Shown here piece by piece: positions 1 to 8,300 of a stretch of DNA of 64,000 nt. Within the stretch, counting starts at the first letter, position 1, and every line of letters begins with the position of its first letter. Origin of the DNA: W0P28-013 sp964570565 (GTDB lineage Bacteria; Bacteroidota; Bacteroidia; Bacteroidales; Paludibacteraceae); assembly GCA_964570565.1 (NCBI GenBank), contig CAZMYT010000004.1, forward strand, positions 62,001 through 126,000, given 5' to 3'. The notes below the pieces were generated by a model, which was given only the letters and a program-made list of their open reading frames with translations, was not told the origin of the DNA and searched no databases. Made by a program: the position numbers and the translations under genes.

Positions 1-389
1 GTAATAATTGACGAACCGTCGTTTGATACTATTGCAGAAGCAGGACAAATGTCGTTTAATAGTTTTCTTTCCCAAATCAATACTGTGTCAGTTCCCGTTA
101 TACAAAATAGTTTTCCATGACAAGGAATTAAAACCGTGTCATTTTCAGTTAGATTGTCAAAAAATTTCTTTCTTTTTCGGTCAATTACCTTATTATGGAT
201 ATTAGCAGTTTGTTTAAAATATACCCAATCATAATATTTCTTTGGCGTAAATCGCGGAGTAACCACAAGTTTATACTCTTTATTTTCAGAATAATACTCT
301 TTTGTTTTATATGGCGCCCAAGAGTCAGCTTTACAAATTTCAGTCGTAAAAAGTAATAATAGTCCTAAAATGATAATGTTTTTACTCAT
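1..389 (-). CDS. Secreted protein of unknown function, 3' end outside window
   Basis: An open frame runs from an ATG at 389 off the left edge, about 129 codons, with no stop inside the window. It starts with a short basic end and a hydrophobic stretch (MSKNIIILGLLLLF) followed by CKADSW, which looks like a signal peptide and possibly a lipobox-like site. The visible mature part is rich in Lys, Tyr and Asp. Near the window edge it reads NDICPASA then VSNDGSS, a pattern I associate with small uncharacterised secreted proteins. It is the last visible gene of the minus-strand cassette-like series, with the repeat at 413-497 just upstream. Function is unknown. Confidence 0.6.
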   Translation of the reverse strand, partial: MSKNIIILGLLLLFTTEICKADSWAPYKTKEYYSENKEYKLVVTPRFTPKKYYDWVYFKQTANIHNKVIDRKRKKFFDNLTENDTVLIPCHGKLFCITGTDTVLIWERKLLNDICPASAIVSNDGSSII

Positions 390-412
390 CTTTTTCTTTT
401 TTTATAATGCCT

Positions 413-497
413 CATAACGACCAAGGCTATCGGCATTTGGCGCAAAACCCGCTAAGTACACGTCAGCCAGCCTGTGAACAAAGGCGTGTGTTAAACG
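413..497 (-). repeat. attC-like palindromic repeat, copy A
   Basis: An 85-base element starting CATAACGACC and ending GGCGTGTGTTAAACG on the plus strand. It shares GGCATTTGGCG and ACGTCAGCCAGCCTGTGAACA with copies B and C, but its central hairpin is shorter and more diverged. It lies 3 bases after the stop codon of the secreted-protein gene at 501-950, the expected place for a cassette recombination site. No recombinase is visible, so the attC role is an inference from layout and inverted ends. Confidence 0.6.
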
Positions 498-500
498 TTA

Positions 501-950
501 TTATTTTTTTGTTATGGTGATAGTGTCTGTCGTTTTATCCTCTTCAACTCTGGTGTCCATAAATTGGTAATTTTCATTCTCAAAAGGAGTCGACAAATTG
601 AATGCTCTAAAAATTACACGATGATAATTAATCACTTCATACGTATATACATCGGGCTTTCTTGTGCCATCGCGCTTTTCATAAAATTTCCCATTCTTTG
701 TCCACCATGTACCAGTTTCGGTGTTAACATCTACTGTTCCTAAAAACGTGGTTGTGAATGTTGTCACTAATTTACCATCTGGGTATCTATATTGAATCCA
801 ACTTTTTTGCATACCAATGACTTGATCATCTTTTTCTGAACCACTCCAGGTTCCTACTAAACAAGTGTCAATTTCAGGAGTTTTTGCATATACTTTTTCA
901 ATATTTACGAAAGTTATGATTATGCAAAGTAATAATAAGATTTTTTTCAT
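501..950 (-). CDS. Small secreted protein, lipocalin-like pattern, unknown function
   Basis: 149 residues. An N-terminal signal peptide (MKKILLLLCIIITFV) precedes the mature chain. The mature part begins near LVGTWSGSE and continues with alternating polar and hydrophobic segments rich in Thr, Tyr and Phe, a pattern typical of small beta-rich or lipocalin-like secreted proteins of this phylum. No catalytic motif is visible. It lies between two repeat elements (971-1024 upstream, 413-497 immediately downstream), so it appears to be one unit of a cassette-like series. The start is the only ATG before the hydrophobic segment. The existence of the gene is well supported; the fold is a guess. Confidence 0.65.
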   Translation of the reverse strand: MKKILLLLCIIITFVNIEKVYAKTPEIDTCLVGTWSGSEKDDQVIGMQKSWIQYRYPDGKLVTTFTTTFLGTVDVNTETGTWWTKNGKFYEKRDGTRKPDVYTYEVINYHRVIFRAFNLSTPFENENYQFMDTRVEEDKTTDTITITKK

Positions 951-970
951 AATTGGTATTTTAAAATTTC

Positions 971-1024
971 CTCATAACAAGTTAGCTCCACTGCGTTTTA
1001 AGGCAGTGGAGCTTTGGTTGTGAG
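971..1024 (-). repeat. Short palindromic element with attC-like layout after tpx
   Basis: CTCATAAC (971-978) pairs with GTTGTGAG (1017-1024), allowing one wobble. Inside lies a perfect 10-bp stem, GCTCCACTGC (985-994) with GCAGTGGAGC (1003-1012), around an 8-base loop. There is no T-run after the stem in the tpx direction, so it is a poor intrinsic terminator. Outer inverted cores plus an inner stem and a total of 54 bases match the layout of a short attC site. Its sequence is unrelated to copies A-C. Confidence 0.5.
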
Positions 1025-1029
1025 TAGTT

Positions 1030-1527
1030 TTATAAACTGGCTAAAGCCAACTTGTAGTTCGGTTCTTCTGTAATTTCGGCTACTTGTTCTGTGTAAATTA
1101 CCAGACCTTCCGCATTAATTACAACGATGCATCTGGAATGTAAACCCGCTAGTGGACCATCTACAATTTCTAAACCGTAATCTTTACCAAATTGCCCTGT
1201 CTTAAAATCTGACAGCATAAACACATTTTCAATGCCTTCTGCTCCACAAAATCGAGCTTGGGCAAATGGCAAATCTCTAGAAATACAAAGAACGCTTGTA
1301 TTAGTAAGATTGGCAGCTGCTTTATTAAAGTTCCGAACCGACGCTGCACAGGTTCCTGTGTCGATACTTGGAAAAATGTTTAACACTAATGTCTTTCCTT
1401 TAAAGTCGTTCAGTGTTTTAATTGTTAAATCATTAGCTGTCAATTTAAAATCCTGAGCTAGGCTTCCTATTTTTGGTAATGCTCCACTTGTATGTATAGC
1501 GTTACCTTTTAATGTGATTTTTGTCAT
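1030..1527 (-). CDS. tpx: Thiol peroxidase (Tpx), peroxiredoxin family
   Basis: 165 residues, the normal length for atypical two-Cys peroxiredoxins of the Tpx group, which reduce hydrogen peroxide and organic hydroperoxides using thioredoxin. The peroxidatic Cys60 lies in the signature DTGTCAASVR, and the resolving Cys94 lies in ARFCGAEG. The N-terminal TLKGNAIHTSG and the later SRCIVVINAEG are also typical, and both cysteines are intact. It is a cytoplasmic antioxidant enzyme. Unusually for a housekeeping gene, it lies between two palindromic elements (971-1024 downstream, 1594-1689 upstream) in a row of poorly conserved genes. Confidence 0.93.
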   Translation of the reverse strand: MTKITLKGNAIHTSGALPKIGSLAQDFKLTANDLTIKTLNDFKGKTLVLNIFPSIDTGTCAASVRNFNKAAANLTNTSVLCISRDLPFAQARFCGAEGIENVFMLSDFKTGQFGKDYGLEIVDGPLAGLHSRCIVVINAEGLVIYTEQVAEITEEPNYKLALASL

Positions 1528-1593
1528 AATACCTGTTTTTTAATTAAATTTATATTGTTCATTAAATCAATCCGTTGTGATGTTAATTTACTG

Positions 1594-1689
1594 TGTAACG
1601 ACCTAGGTTATGGGCATTTGGCGGTTTGCGGGAGCAAAACTGCCGAAATGCACGTCAGCCAGCCTGTGAACATAGGCGTGTGTTATGCG
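1594..1689 (-). repeat. attC-like palindromic repeat, copy B
   Basis: A 96-base element running from TGTAACGACCTAGG to GGCGTGTGTTATGCG. The middle (about 1612-1664) is essentially identical to copy C, including the small hairpin TTTGC-GGGA-GCAAA and an outer CATTT/AAATG pairing. TTATG near the left end can pair with CATAG near the right end with wobble. The terminal TGTAAC and GTTATG form imperfect inverted cores. It lies downstream of the DUF6326 gene, separated from it by 180 bases (1690-1869) in which I see no other gene. Confidence 0.7.
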
Positions 1690-1869
1690 TTCGGTGTTTG
1701 AGCTTTCTTTTCGTGTTTTGTTTTCAGTCCATGTGTGCTAAAACTCTCGAATACAGAATTTTTGATACTGTCTAAATGTGCAAAGCAAGGTCAATCGCAA
1801 GTTTCCACGCAAAGCGTATTTTTCTTTTTCTAACAACTAAATGTCATTTGAATATGAAAGTTGAAAAAC

Positions 1870-2247
1870 TCACAGTTTCCACTTCCAAGAATAAATAATA
1901 ATTGTTGTTAATAATACGGTCTCTATTGAGACAATAATGATATAATGTGGAGCATAATCGCCTCCTCCAATTACATAAATCAAAGTCAATATACCTGCAA
2001 TAATATTTGTTATTTTGTTTATTCTTGGTGTTAGAATTCTCGAAAGAAAAATCATTAAAATAGGAATGTTCGTAATGATTGCAGCAATAGCCATTACAGT
2101 TTTTACGTCTCCTGGAATTTGTAATGTGTTTTTGTTGACTAATTCCACCATAATTGAAAAAATGTCAGCAAAAATCATGTTGAACATTACTAAAATCCAT
2201 AGTGTTGAAAGTCTGATTTTAATGTCCATATTTAAGTTGTTTATCAT
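1870..2247 (-). CDS. DUF6326-like small integral membrane protein
   Basis: About 125 residues from the ATG at 2247; an ATG at 2229 (giving MDIKIRLSTLWI) is equally plausible. Four hydrophobic segments are visible: around LWILVMFNMIFADIF, VMAIAAIITNIPILMIFL, IIAGILTLIYVIG and IIIVSIETVLLTTIII, so it is an inner-membrane protein. The opening IRLSTLWILVMFNMIFADI resembles the uncharacterised DUF6326 family, whose function is unknown. It lies between repeat copies C (upstream) and B (downstream), all on the minus strand, as expected for a cassette gene. The family call is from memory of the signature. Confidence 0.65.
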   Translation of the reverse strand: MINNLNMDIKIRLSTLWILVMFNMIFADIFSIMVELVNKNTLQIPGDVKTVMAIAAIITNIPILMIFLSRILTPRINKITNIIAGILTLIYVIGGGDYAPHYIIIVSIETVLLTTIIIYSWKWKL

Positions 2248-2304
2248 ATAAGTCACTGTTTTTTAGATTACTTATTCTGTCTTTTCTTTTTTTTTTACAC
2301 TGAC

Positions 2305-2402
2305 GCATAACGACCTAGGCTATGGGCATTTGGCGGTTTGCGGGAGCAAAACTGCCGAAATGCACGTCAGCCAGCTAATGTCCCATAGGCGTGTGTTATG
2401 GC
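2305..2402 (-). repeat. attC-like palindromic repeat, copy C
   Basis: The most complete copy, 98 bases. GCATAAC (2305-2311) faces GTTATGGC (2395-2402). CTATGGG in the left arm is perfectly complementary to CCCATAG in the right arm, and the centre contains the nested hairpin TTTGC-GGGA-GCAAA within CATTT/AAATG. It ends 11 bases after the stop codon of the HEPN-like gene. Read in the gene direction it has the order CCATAAC, left arm, hairpin, right arm, GTTATGC, like an attC site. Confidence 0.7.
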
Positions 2403-2413
2403 ATAGTAGTTTT

Positions 2414-3220
2414 TTAATTTGGGTCTTCTTCGTCTTTTTCAAACTCTATAAATTTCTCAATTGTACAATTCATGACTTTCACAACAGAATTCAATGCTTC
2501 AGATAAATCATAATCTAACATCTTGTCAATTGTATCAAAATAACATTCAAAGTCATCTGCGGCATTCGTTTTTAAATGGATTAAATTCTTCCTATTTTCA
2601 TATAAATTTAACACAATTTTCTCTTCTGTTTGCAACTTTGACCAGTCAAAAGTCTTAGTTGAAACTAAAGGCAGTATCTGAATGAGTTTTTCGTTAAATG
2701 AAACTTTTGCACTTTCTATTTCAATTTTGTTAAATTCAACTTTTTTTCCTTTTCTTTCTGTTTTATATCTAAAGTCATTTGGAATTACGTGATTTAAAAA
2801 TGCTTCAATTGACGAGACTAACATAATTATTGAACTAATTCGATATTTAATATAATTATTGTAGCAATCGTGTGTCCCATTTTCCTCTATGTCTAGCATA
2901 TAGATATTGTCTCCATATCGTTTTCCGCATTTTGGGAAATTTGTCGATTTTATACTTTCTGAAATATTATAGTGTTCAATCGCTAAACTAAGAAATAAAT
3001 GAATTGGGTTCGGGAAAGCACTTAAATATAAGTTGTCATTATAATGAATAGGACGAATTTTGATTACCCGTCTTTCATTGTTCTCAAATTCAGTAACCAT
3101 TATTAGCTGATTTGAAAGAACATCAGAATTCGTTGTTGGAGCACAATTGTTCATAACGTCATTATTAAACGCGTCTTCAGTTATCTTATAATTAGGATAT
3201 GGTCGAATTTTAATCTTCAT
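2414..3220 (-). CDS. Uncharacterised protein with HEPN-like R-x4-H motif
   Basis: 268 residues from the ATG at 3220. An in-frame GTG at 3241 would add seven residues but lies inside the repeat fragment, and the A-rich run before 3220 is a better start signal. The first half has no motif I recognise. The second half is helical and contains SSIEAFLNHVIP (a common opening of HEPN helices) and later YENRKNLIHLK, an R-x4-H motif at about Arg210/His215. HEPN domains with this motif are often ribonucleases in toxin-antitoxin and antiphage systems; others are catalytically silent scaffolds. No antitoxin partner is adjacent. Family membership is tentative, but the gene is well supported by length and position between repeats. 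Confidence 0.6.
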   Translation of the reverse strand: MKIKIRPYPNYKITEDAFNNDVMNNCAPTTNSDVLSNQLIMVTEFENNERRVIKIRPIHYNDNLYLSAFPNPIHLFLSLAIEHYNISESIKSTNFPKCGKRYGDNIYMLDIEENGTHDCYNNYIKYRISSIIMLVSSIEAFLNHVIPNDFRYKTERKGKKVEFNKIEIESAKVSFNEKLIQILPLVSTKTFDWSKLQTEEKIVLNLYENRKNLIHLKTNAADDFECYFDTIDKMLDYDLSEALNSVVKVMNCTIEKFIEFEKDEEDPN

Positions 3221-3237
3221 TTTTTTTTTACCATTGG

Positions 3238-3261
3238 CCACAACGACCGAGGCTATGTCCC
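3238..3261 (-). repeat. Truncated attC-like repeat, copy D
   Basis: The 24 bases CACAACGACC-GAGGCTATGTCCC match the left end of copies B and C (ATAACGACCTAGGCTATGGG); the rest of the element is missing. It marks the right boundary of the repeat-separated series, immediately upstream of the HEPN-like gene. From 3262 to 3385 I see neither repeat nor gene. Confidence 0.55.
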
Positions 3262-3385
3262 TTGGGTATTTTACTTCTGTTGATTGATGCGTTGTACGTT
3301 CTAAACACCGCCACGAATTTACATAATATTTTCACGTGGTCACCTATTTTAGCCAACTATTTTTCACAAATGGCTTTTATCTCAC

Positions 3386-3426
3386 AAAAAAACGGATGAG
3401 TACCGTGTGGTGTCATCCGTTTTTTT
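3386..3426 (-). terminator. Intrinsic terminator of asnB
   Basis: AAAAAACGGATGA pairs with TCATCCGTTTTTT around a 14-base loop. It lies 17 bases after the asnB stop codon and has a T-run in both directions, so it can also stop plus-strand transcription. Confidence 0.85.
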
Positions 3427-3443
3427 GTAAAGTATTCTGTTGT

Positions 3444-5120
3444 TTACTTGCTTTTCTGGTAACTTTGGTCGTGTACGCCTGCCACGGCGCGTCCCGAAGG
3501 GTCGACCATGTTTTTGAACGCGGCGTCCCACTCCAATGCAATAGGCGTGCTACACGCTACCGAAGGCACCGAAGGTACACAGCGTGCCGCTTGGTTCGAT
3601 GGAAACTGTTTTTCAAACAGCGAGCGGTAGTAATATTCCTCTTTCGTCATCGGCGGATTTACGGGGAAACGTTCGTTTACACGTGCCATCTGTTCGTCGC
3701 TTACTTGTGCTGCCGTGAGCGTGCGCAGCGTGTCAATCCAGTTGTAACCAACGCCGTCGGAGAATTGCTCTTTTTGCCGCCACGCCACACTTTCGGGCAG
3801 GTAATCTTCAAAGGCTTTGCGCAACACCCATTTTTCCATTTTTCCGTTGCCTGCCATTTTATCTTTCGGATTCAGACGCATCGCCACGTCCAGAAATTCT
3901 TTGTCGAGAAATGGCACGCGTCCTTCCACGCCCCACGCCGCCAACGATTTGTTGGCACGCAAGCAGTCGTACAAGTGGAGTTTATCGAGTTTACGCACCG
4001 TTTCTTTGTGAAATTCTTCGGCATTTGGTGCTTTATGGAAATAGAGATAACCACCAAAAATTTCGTCGGCGCCTTCGCCCGAAAGCACCATTTTTACGCC
4101 CATCGATTTGATAAATCGCGCGAGCAGATACATCGGCGTACTAGCACGAATGGTGGTGACGTCGTATGTTTCGATATGGTAAATCACGTCACGAATGGCG
4201 TCGAGTCCTTCCTGAATGGTAAAGGTAATTTCGTGGTGAATGGTGCCAATGTGGTCAGCCACTTTACGAGCGGCAGCCAAGTCGGGTGAACCTACTAAAC
4301 CCACGGCAAACGAGTGGAGTTGTGGCCACCAAGCGGCTTCCGTATTGCCCGATTCGATGCGCATAGCGGCAAATTTCTTGGCGATAGCCGAAATAATGGA
4401 CGAATCCAAACCGCCCGACAACAAAACCCCATAAGGCACGTCCGCCATCAATTGGCGTTCTACTGCATCTTCCAACGCTTGGCGCAACTCGTCGATGTTG
4501 GTGGTGTTATCTTTTACGTTGTTGTAATCCATCCAGTCGCGTGTGTACCATTTGGTGGGCTTTTGGTCGGGACTGTACAGATATTGCCCAGGTAAAAATT
4601 CTTCAATCAGCGTACATTGTCCTTCGAGTGCTTTGAGTTCCGAAGCCACGTAATAGGTGCCGTAATCGTCCCAACCTTGGTAGAGTGGAATAATGCCGAT
4701 ATGATCGCGTCCAATGAGAAAGACGTCGTGTTCGATATCGTACAGCGCAAACGCAAAAATGCCGTTCAGCTCTTCGAGGAAATTTGGTCCTTTTTCGCGA
4801 TAGAGTGCCAAAATCACTTCACAGTCGGATTTGGTGAGAAATTCGTAGCTGCCTTCTAGCCGTCGGCGTATCTCTTGGTGGTTGTATATCTCGCCGTTTA
4901 CCGCCAATACGAGTTTGCCATCTTTGCTGTAAAGTGGTTGTCGACCTGAAGCAGGATCGACAATGGCGAGGCGTTCGTGCGCTAAAATGGCGTTATCGTT
5001 CGAATAGATACCTGACCAATCGGGCCCACGGTGGCGGATTTTTTTCGATAAATTTAAAATTTGTGGGCGCAACTCGTCTACTGGTTGCTTGATGTTAAAG
5101 GCGCATACAATTCCACACAT
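3444..5120 (-). CDS. asnB: Asparagine synthase B (glutamine-hydrolysing)
   Basis: 558 residues, normal for AsnB. It makes asparagine from aspartate, glutamine and ATP in the cytoplasm. The N-terminal glutaminase domain (about 2-185) starts with the nucleophile Cys2 in MCGIVCAF, followed by RHRGPDWSG and the oxyanion-type VNGEIYNH. The synthetase domain holds the pyrophosphate loop SGGLDSS at 235-241 and the later SGEGADEIFGGY. The start is fixed because Cys2 must follow Met1. It is a single-gene unit with its own terminator at 3386-3426. The 236 bases upstream separate it from the terminator of the BspA-like gene. All key residues are present. Confidence 0.97.
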   Translation of the reverse strand: MCGIVCAFNIKQPVDELRPQILNLSKKIRHRGPDWSGIYSNDNAILAHERLAIVDPASGRQPLYSKDGKLVLAVNGEIYNHQEIRRRLEGSYEFLTKSDCEVILALYREKGPNFLEELNGIFAFALYDIEHDVFLIGRDHIGIIPLYQGWDDYGTYYVASELKALEGQCTLIEEFLPGQYLYSPDQKPTKWYTRDWMDYNNVKDNTTNIDELRQALEDAVERQLMADVPYGVLLSGGLDSSIISAIAKKFAAMRIESGNTEAAWWPQLHSFAVGLVGSPDLAAARKVADHIGTIHHEITFTIQEGLDAIRDVIYHIETYDVTTIRASTPMYLLARFIKSMGVKMVLSGEGADEIFGGYLYFHKAPNAEEFHKETVRKLDKLHLYDCLRANKSLAAWGVEGRVPFLDKEFLDVAMRLNPKDKMAGNGKMEKWVLRKAFEDYLPESVAWRQKEQFSDGVGYNWIDTLRTLTAAQVSDEQMARVNERFPVNPPMTKEEYYYRSLFEKQFPSNQAARCVPSVPSVACSTPIALEWDAAFKNMVDPSGRAVAGVHDQSYQKSK

Positions 5121-5147
5121 AGGCTGAGATTCTAATAATTTGAGCCA

Positions 5148-5155
5148 CGAAGGTA
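5148..5155 (-). promoter_or_regulatory. Possible asnB promoter -7 box
   Basis: The minus strand reads TACCTTCG 28 bases before the asnB start, a variant of the TAnnTTTG box. I see no convincing TTTG element at the usual upstream distance. Confidence 0.35.
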
Positions 5156-5288
5156 CAAAATATGTTTTAATTAGCTATAAAAGTCGGCTTTAAAATAGTT
5201 TTTTAATTGAATTAAATTCATTTTTATATTAATTTGTTGCAAAATAGCCTTAAGTGTGAACTTCTTGGTACTCATGTCGACTTGGTAC

Positions 5289-5328
5289 AAAAAAAACTTC
5301 CACCCAATAGTTGCCTATTGGATGGAAG
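5289..5328 (-). terminator. Intrinsic terminator of the BspA-like gene
   Basis: A 14-bp stem (CTTCCACCCAATAG with CTATTGGATGGAAG, one wobble) and a four-base loop, followed on the minus strand by a run of eight T. It lies 28 bases after the stop codon. Confidence 0.85.
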
Positions 5329-5356
5329 AAAATTGGTAATTTACTAGAAACGTTAT

Positions 5357-8300
5357 TTATTCGAAAATAACGCGCAACGTGGTTGTTTTCTCTGAAGTTG
5401 CCACTTTTAGTAAATATAATCCTTTGATACCGTTGTTGGTAATGGTTGTTTCGTTGTTACCTGCTACCAAATTCATTTGGAATTGGTTGCACACACGACC
5501 AGTCATATCGTATAAAGTCACGGTAGCACGACCAGCACAGGTGCTAGCAATGGCCAATTGTGCCGATGTGAGTACACGATTAGGAACAAGGGTTACACGC
5601 GATTCGTCTCCAAAAGGCTGGTTAAGTCCCGTTTGGATGCCTTGAACGATGGTGTGTGTTTCTTCATCGATTGTAAAGTTGGCATTTGAAACCGAAGCGC
5701 CTTCCGATAAGTTCGTGCTAAATACACTTTGTAGGCTATATCCTGTGTATTCTACACTTATACTATAAGTCCCTGCAGGGAGATTTGTGAAGCTATAGTG
5801 CCCACTATTTGTATCAGGAGAGGCGGTGGCTATTAAAGTGCCCGTTCCATCGTACAGCATAACCAACACATTGCTGAACGGATTTGGCATATCGCTTTGA
5901 ATACCAAAACCACGTACACGATCTACTATTGGAAAAACTACTTGTCCAGCAATAGTTCCTGTTCCCACAAATGAGAAGCCAGTAGGTTTGTTCGCCAATG
6001 AGAATGAAATAGTGGTGTCGGTTGTGCAGGTTAGTGAGAATGGTGTAGCTGCCGACCAAGTTGCTTCTCCGCCATTGTAGGTATCGATAAATGGATTTTC
6101 GCCTACAAAGGAATACGATACAAAATGTGCTTTGAATAAATATTGGCCAGCAGGTAAGGAATCAAATTGTACGAGTTGTGGCATATTTTTGCTTTCGTAA
6201 AGCGTGAATACACTCAACATGCCAACTTGTTCACGACGATAGAGTTCGCCTTGTACGTCGTTGGCACCACACATACCACCTTGGTTAAAGAATACATCTA
6301 GTTTAGCGCCTTTAAAAATAACGCATACAGAGTCGGTCGCTAAACAAGAACCATTGCTTACTATGACGTGATAAACACCACTTTCGGTGACATCAATGGA
6401 TGGTGTATTTTCACCCGTAGGACTCCATAAATAATTGTAGCTCGTGTTTGTACCAGCAGTTAAAGTCACGGTTTCGCCCACGCATGCGGTAATCGTATCA
6501 GGTAAATTCAATTGAATTTGTGGGTTTACGGTAATCGTCACACTGTCAGTTGCTTGTCCCAAGGTATTTTTTACCGTTACGGCATACAAACCACTCGTTT
6601 TTACGGTGATTTTTTGTGAATTAGCACCTGTATTCCATGTGTAAATAGCACCAGGCGTGAAACCTGCATCTAGAATGACAGAATCGTTTGCACAAATGGT
6701 TTGATTACTGCCTAATTCGACAGTAGGAGTGGTCAGGTCAATGATTTCAAGATCCAGTTTCAAAACATAACCTTCTAACGATTTGTAGGTGATTAAGTCC
6801 ACTTTTTCGTTTTGTGGATTGGTTAATTGTTGATTGAGATATGAATATCCATTGCGGCTTTTAATAGCTGGATTCGTAATGGTATTGGTAAGCGTGTCTT
6901 GGTCTATGATATTTAAACCATGGAATAGGGTTGTGCGTAAATAACAATTATTTTCATACACTTGCGATTTAACGTTTGTGATGGTATTGTTAAGTCCACT
7001 TGTATGTACTTCCAATAATCCTAGTTGGTCAGCAAGAGTTACCGCACCTACATGGTCTTTTGTAGGGAGTGCCGTTTCGCTGCTCACCCATTCGTGTGTA
7101 TACCAACGCATAGGAATATTTTTAATTTCGAAATCCCAATATCCATTCAGCATATAGGTTTCATTGTCCTGAACACTTGCAGTTGTAGTCCACGACATAT
7201 TTTCTTTTGCATCGTTTAAAAAGTCAATAGAGACTGTACTGCGTGCTGGCGATGTTGTAAATAGGAGTGTGTCGGGGTTGGTTTGAGGCCATGGATTATT
7301 TTTATTGTCTTCTACAAATCCTTGTGGAAATACAATGCTGTACGACTTGGAATTTGTAAGCACACCTTCAAGTTCATAAATAAGGTTTGCTTCTTGTTTT
7401 ACAAAATTGGTATTGCTTAATGTCGCAACAACTTGTGAAGTGGCATTGTCAATAAGTGTAGCCGCTTTTTTCACGGTAATAGATTCGTTAAAATACAATT
7501 TTAGGTCGTTGTGAATGGAAATATCTAATTGGTTTTGAGTCGGATATGAATTCACTAATGTGGGATTAACCCCGTTATCAAACTCTACAATATTGGTAAA
7601 CGTATTCCATGTATTATAGTTGCGATAGGTGGCAGTTTTGCCCGCAGGTATATTTACAATACAGGTACTTGTGTTCACGCCAGAGAAGGTGTTGCTAGTA
7701 AAATAGGGTGGTGTTGCCGAATGGCTATTGATGGTACTCAAAGCTGTGCAACTAGCAAAGGCATAATTGTATAAACTAGCATACCCTTCTAAGTTTAGCG
7801 TTTGGAGTAATACACAATTATTGAAAGCGCTTTGGTTCACGCTAATATTATGAGGCAATGATAGCGTTTTAACGCTTCTGTTGTTATAAAAAGCCCATTC
7901 TCCAATTTGATTTAAACTACTAGGGAAATGAATGGAGTCAATTTCTTGACAATTATAGAATGCACTGTTATTGATAACTTTAACGCTTTCTGGAAATGAA
8001 AGTGTTCCATTTAATTTGGTGCAATTGTAGCACAAACCCGTGGGAATGGTATCTAAACTGGCTTCGATACTAAGACCGTTCAAATTAGTACAGCCCGAAA
8101 AAGCATATTCACCTAATGTGGTTACCGAGCTAGGAATAGTCAGAACTCCTGAAATGCCCGAAACACCAGTAAATGCACTGGTGCCAATTTCGATCATATT
8201 GGTTGGGAGTACCAAATCCCCAGTTAATGTATTACATCCGCCAAATGATTCTTTACCAATTTTCTTTAAACTTTCTGGGAATGTGAGTGTTCCTGTTAAT

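Noticed and set aside
8..205. Plus-strand small frame at the left edge
   Set aside because: The minus strand carries a longer frame with a signal peptide that continues off the window; the plus frame is its shadow.
413..2402. CRISPR array
   Set aside because: The repeats are 85-98 bases, separated by whole genes of variable size, with no short uniform spacers and no cas genes.
3336..4289. Plus-strand open frame of 317 codons opposite asnB
   Set aside because: It lies antisense to the well-supported asnB gene, has no family resemblance and contains the asnB terminator at its start.
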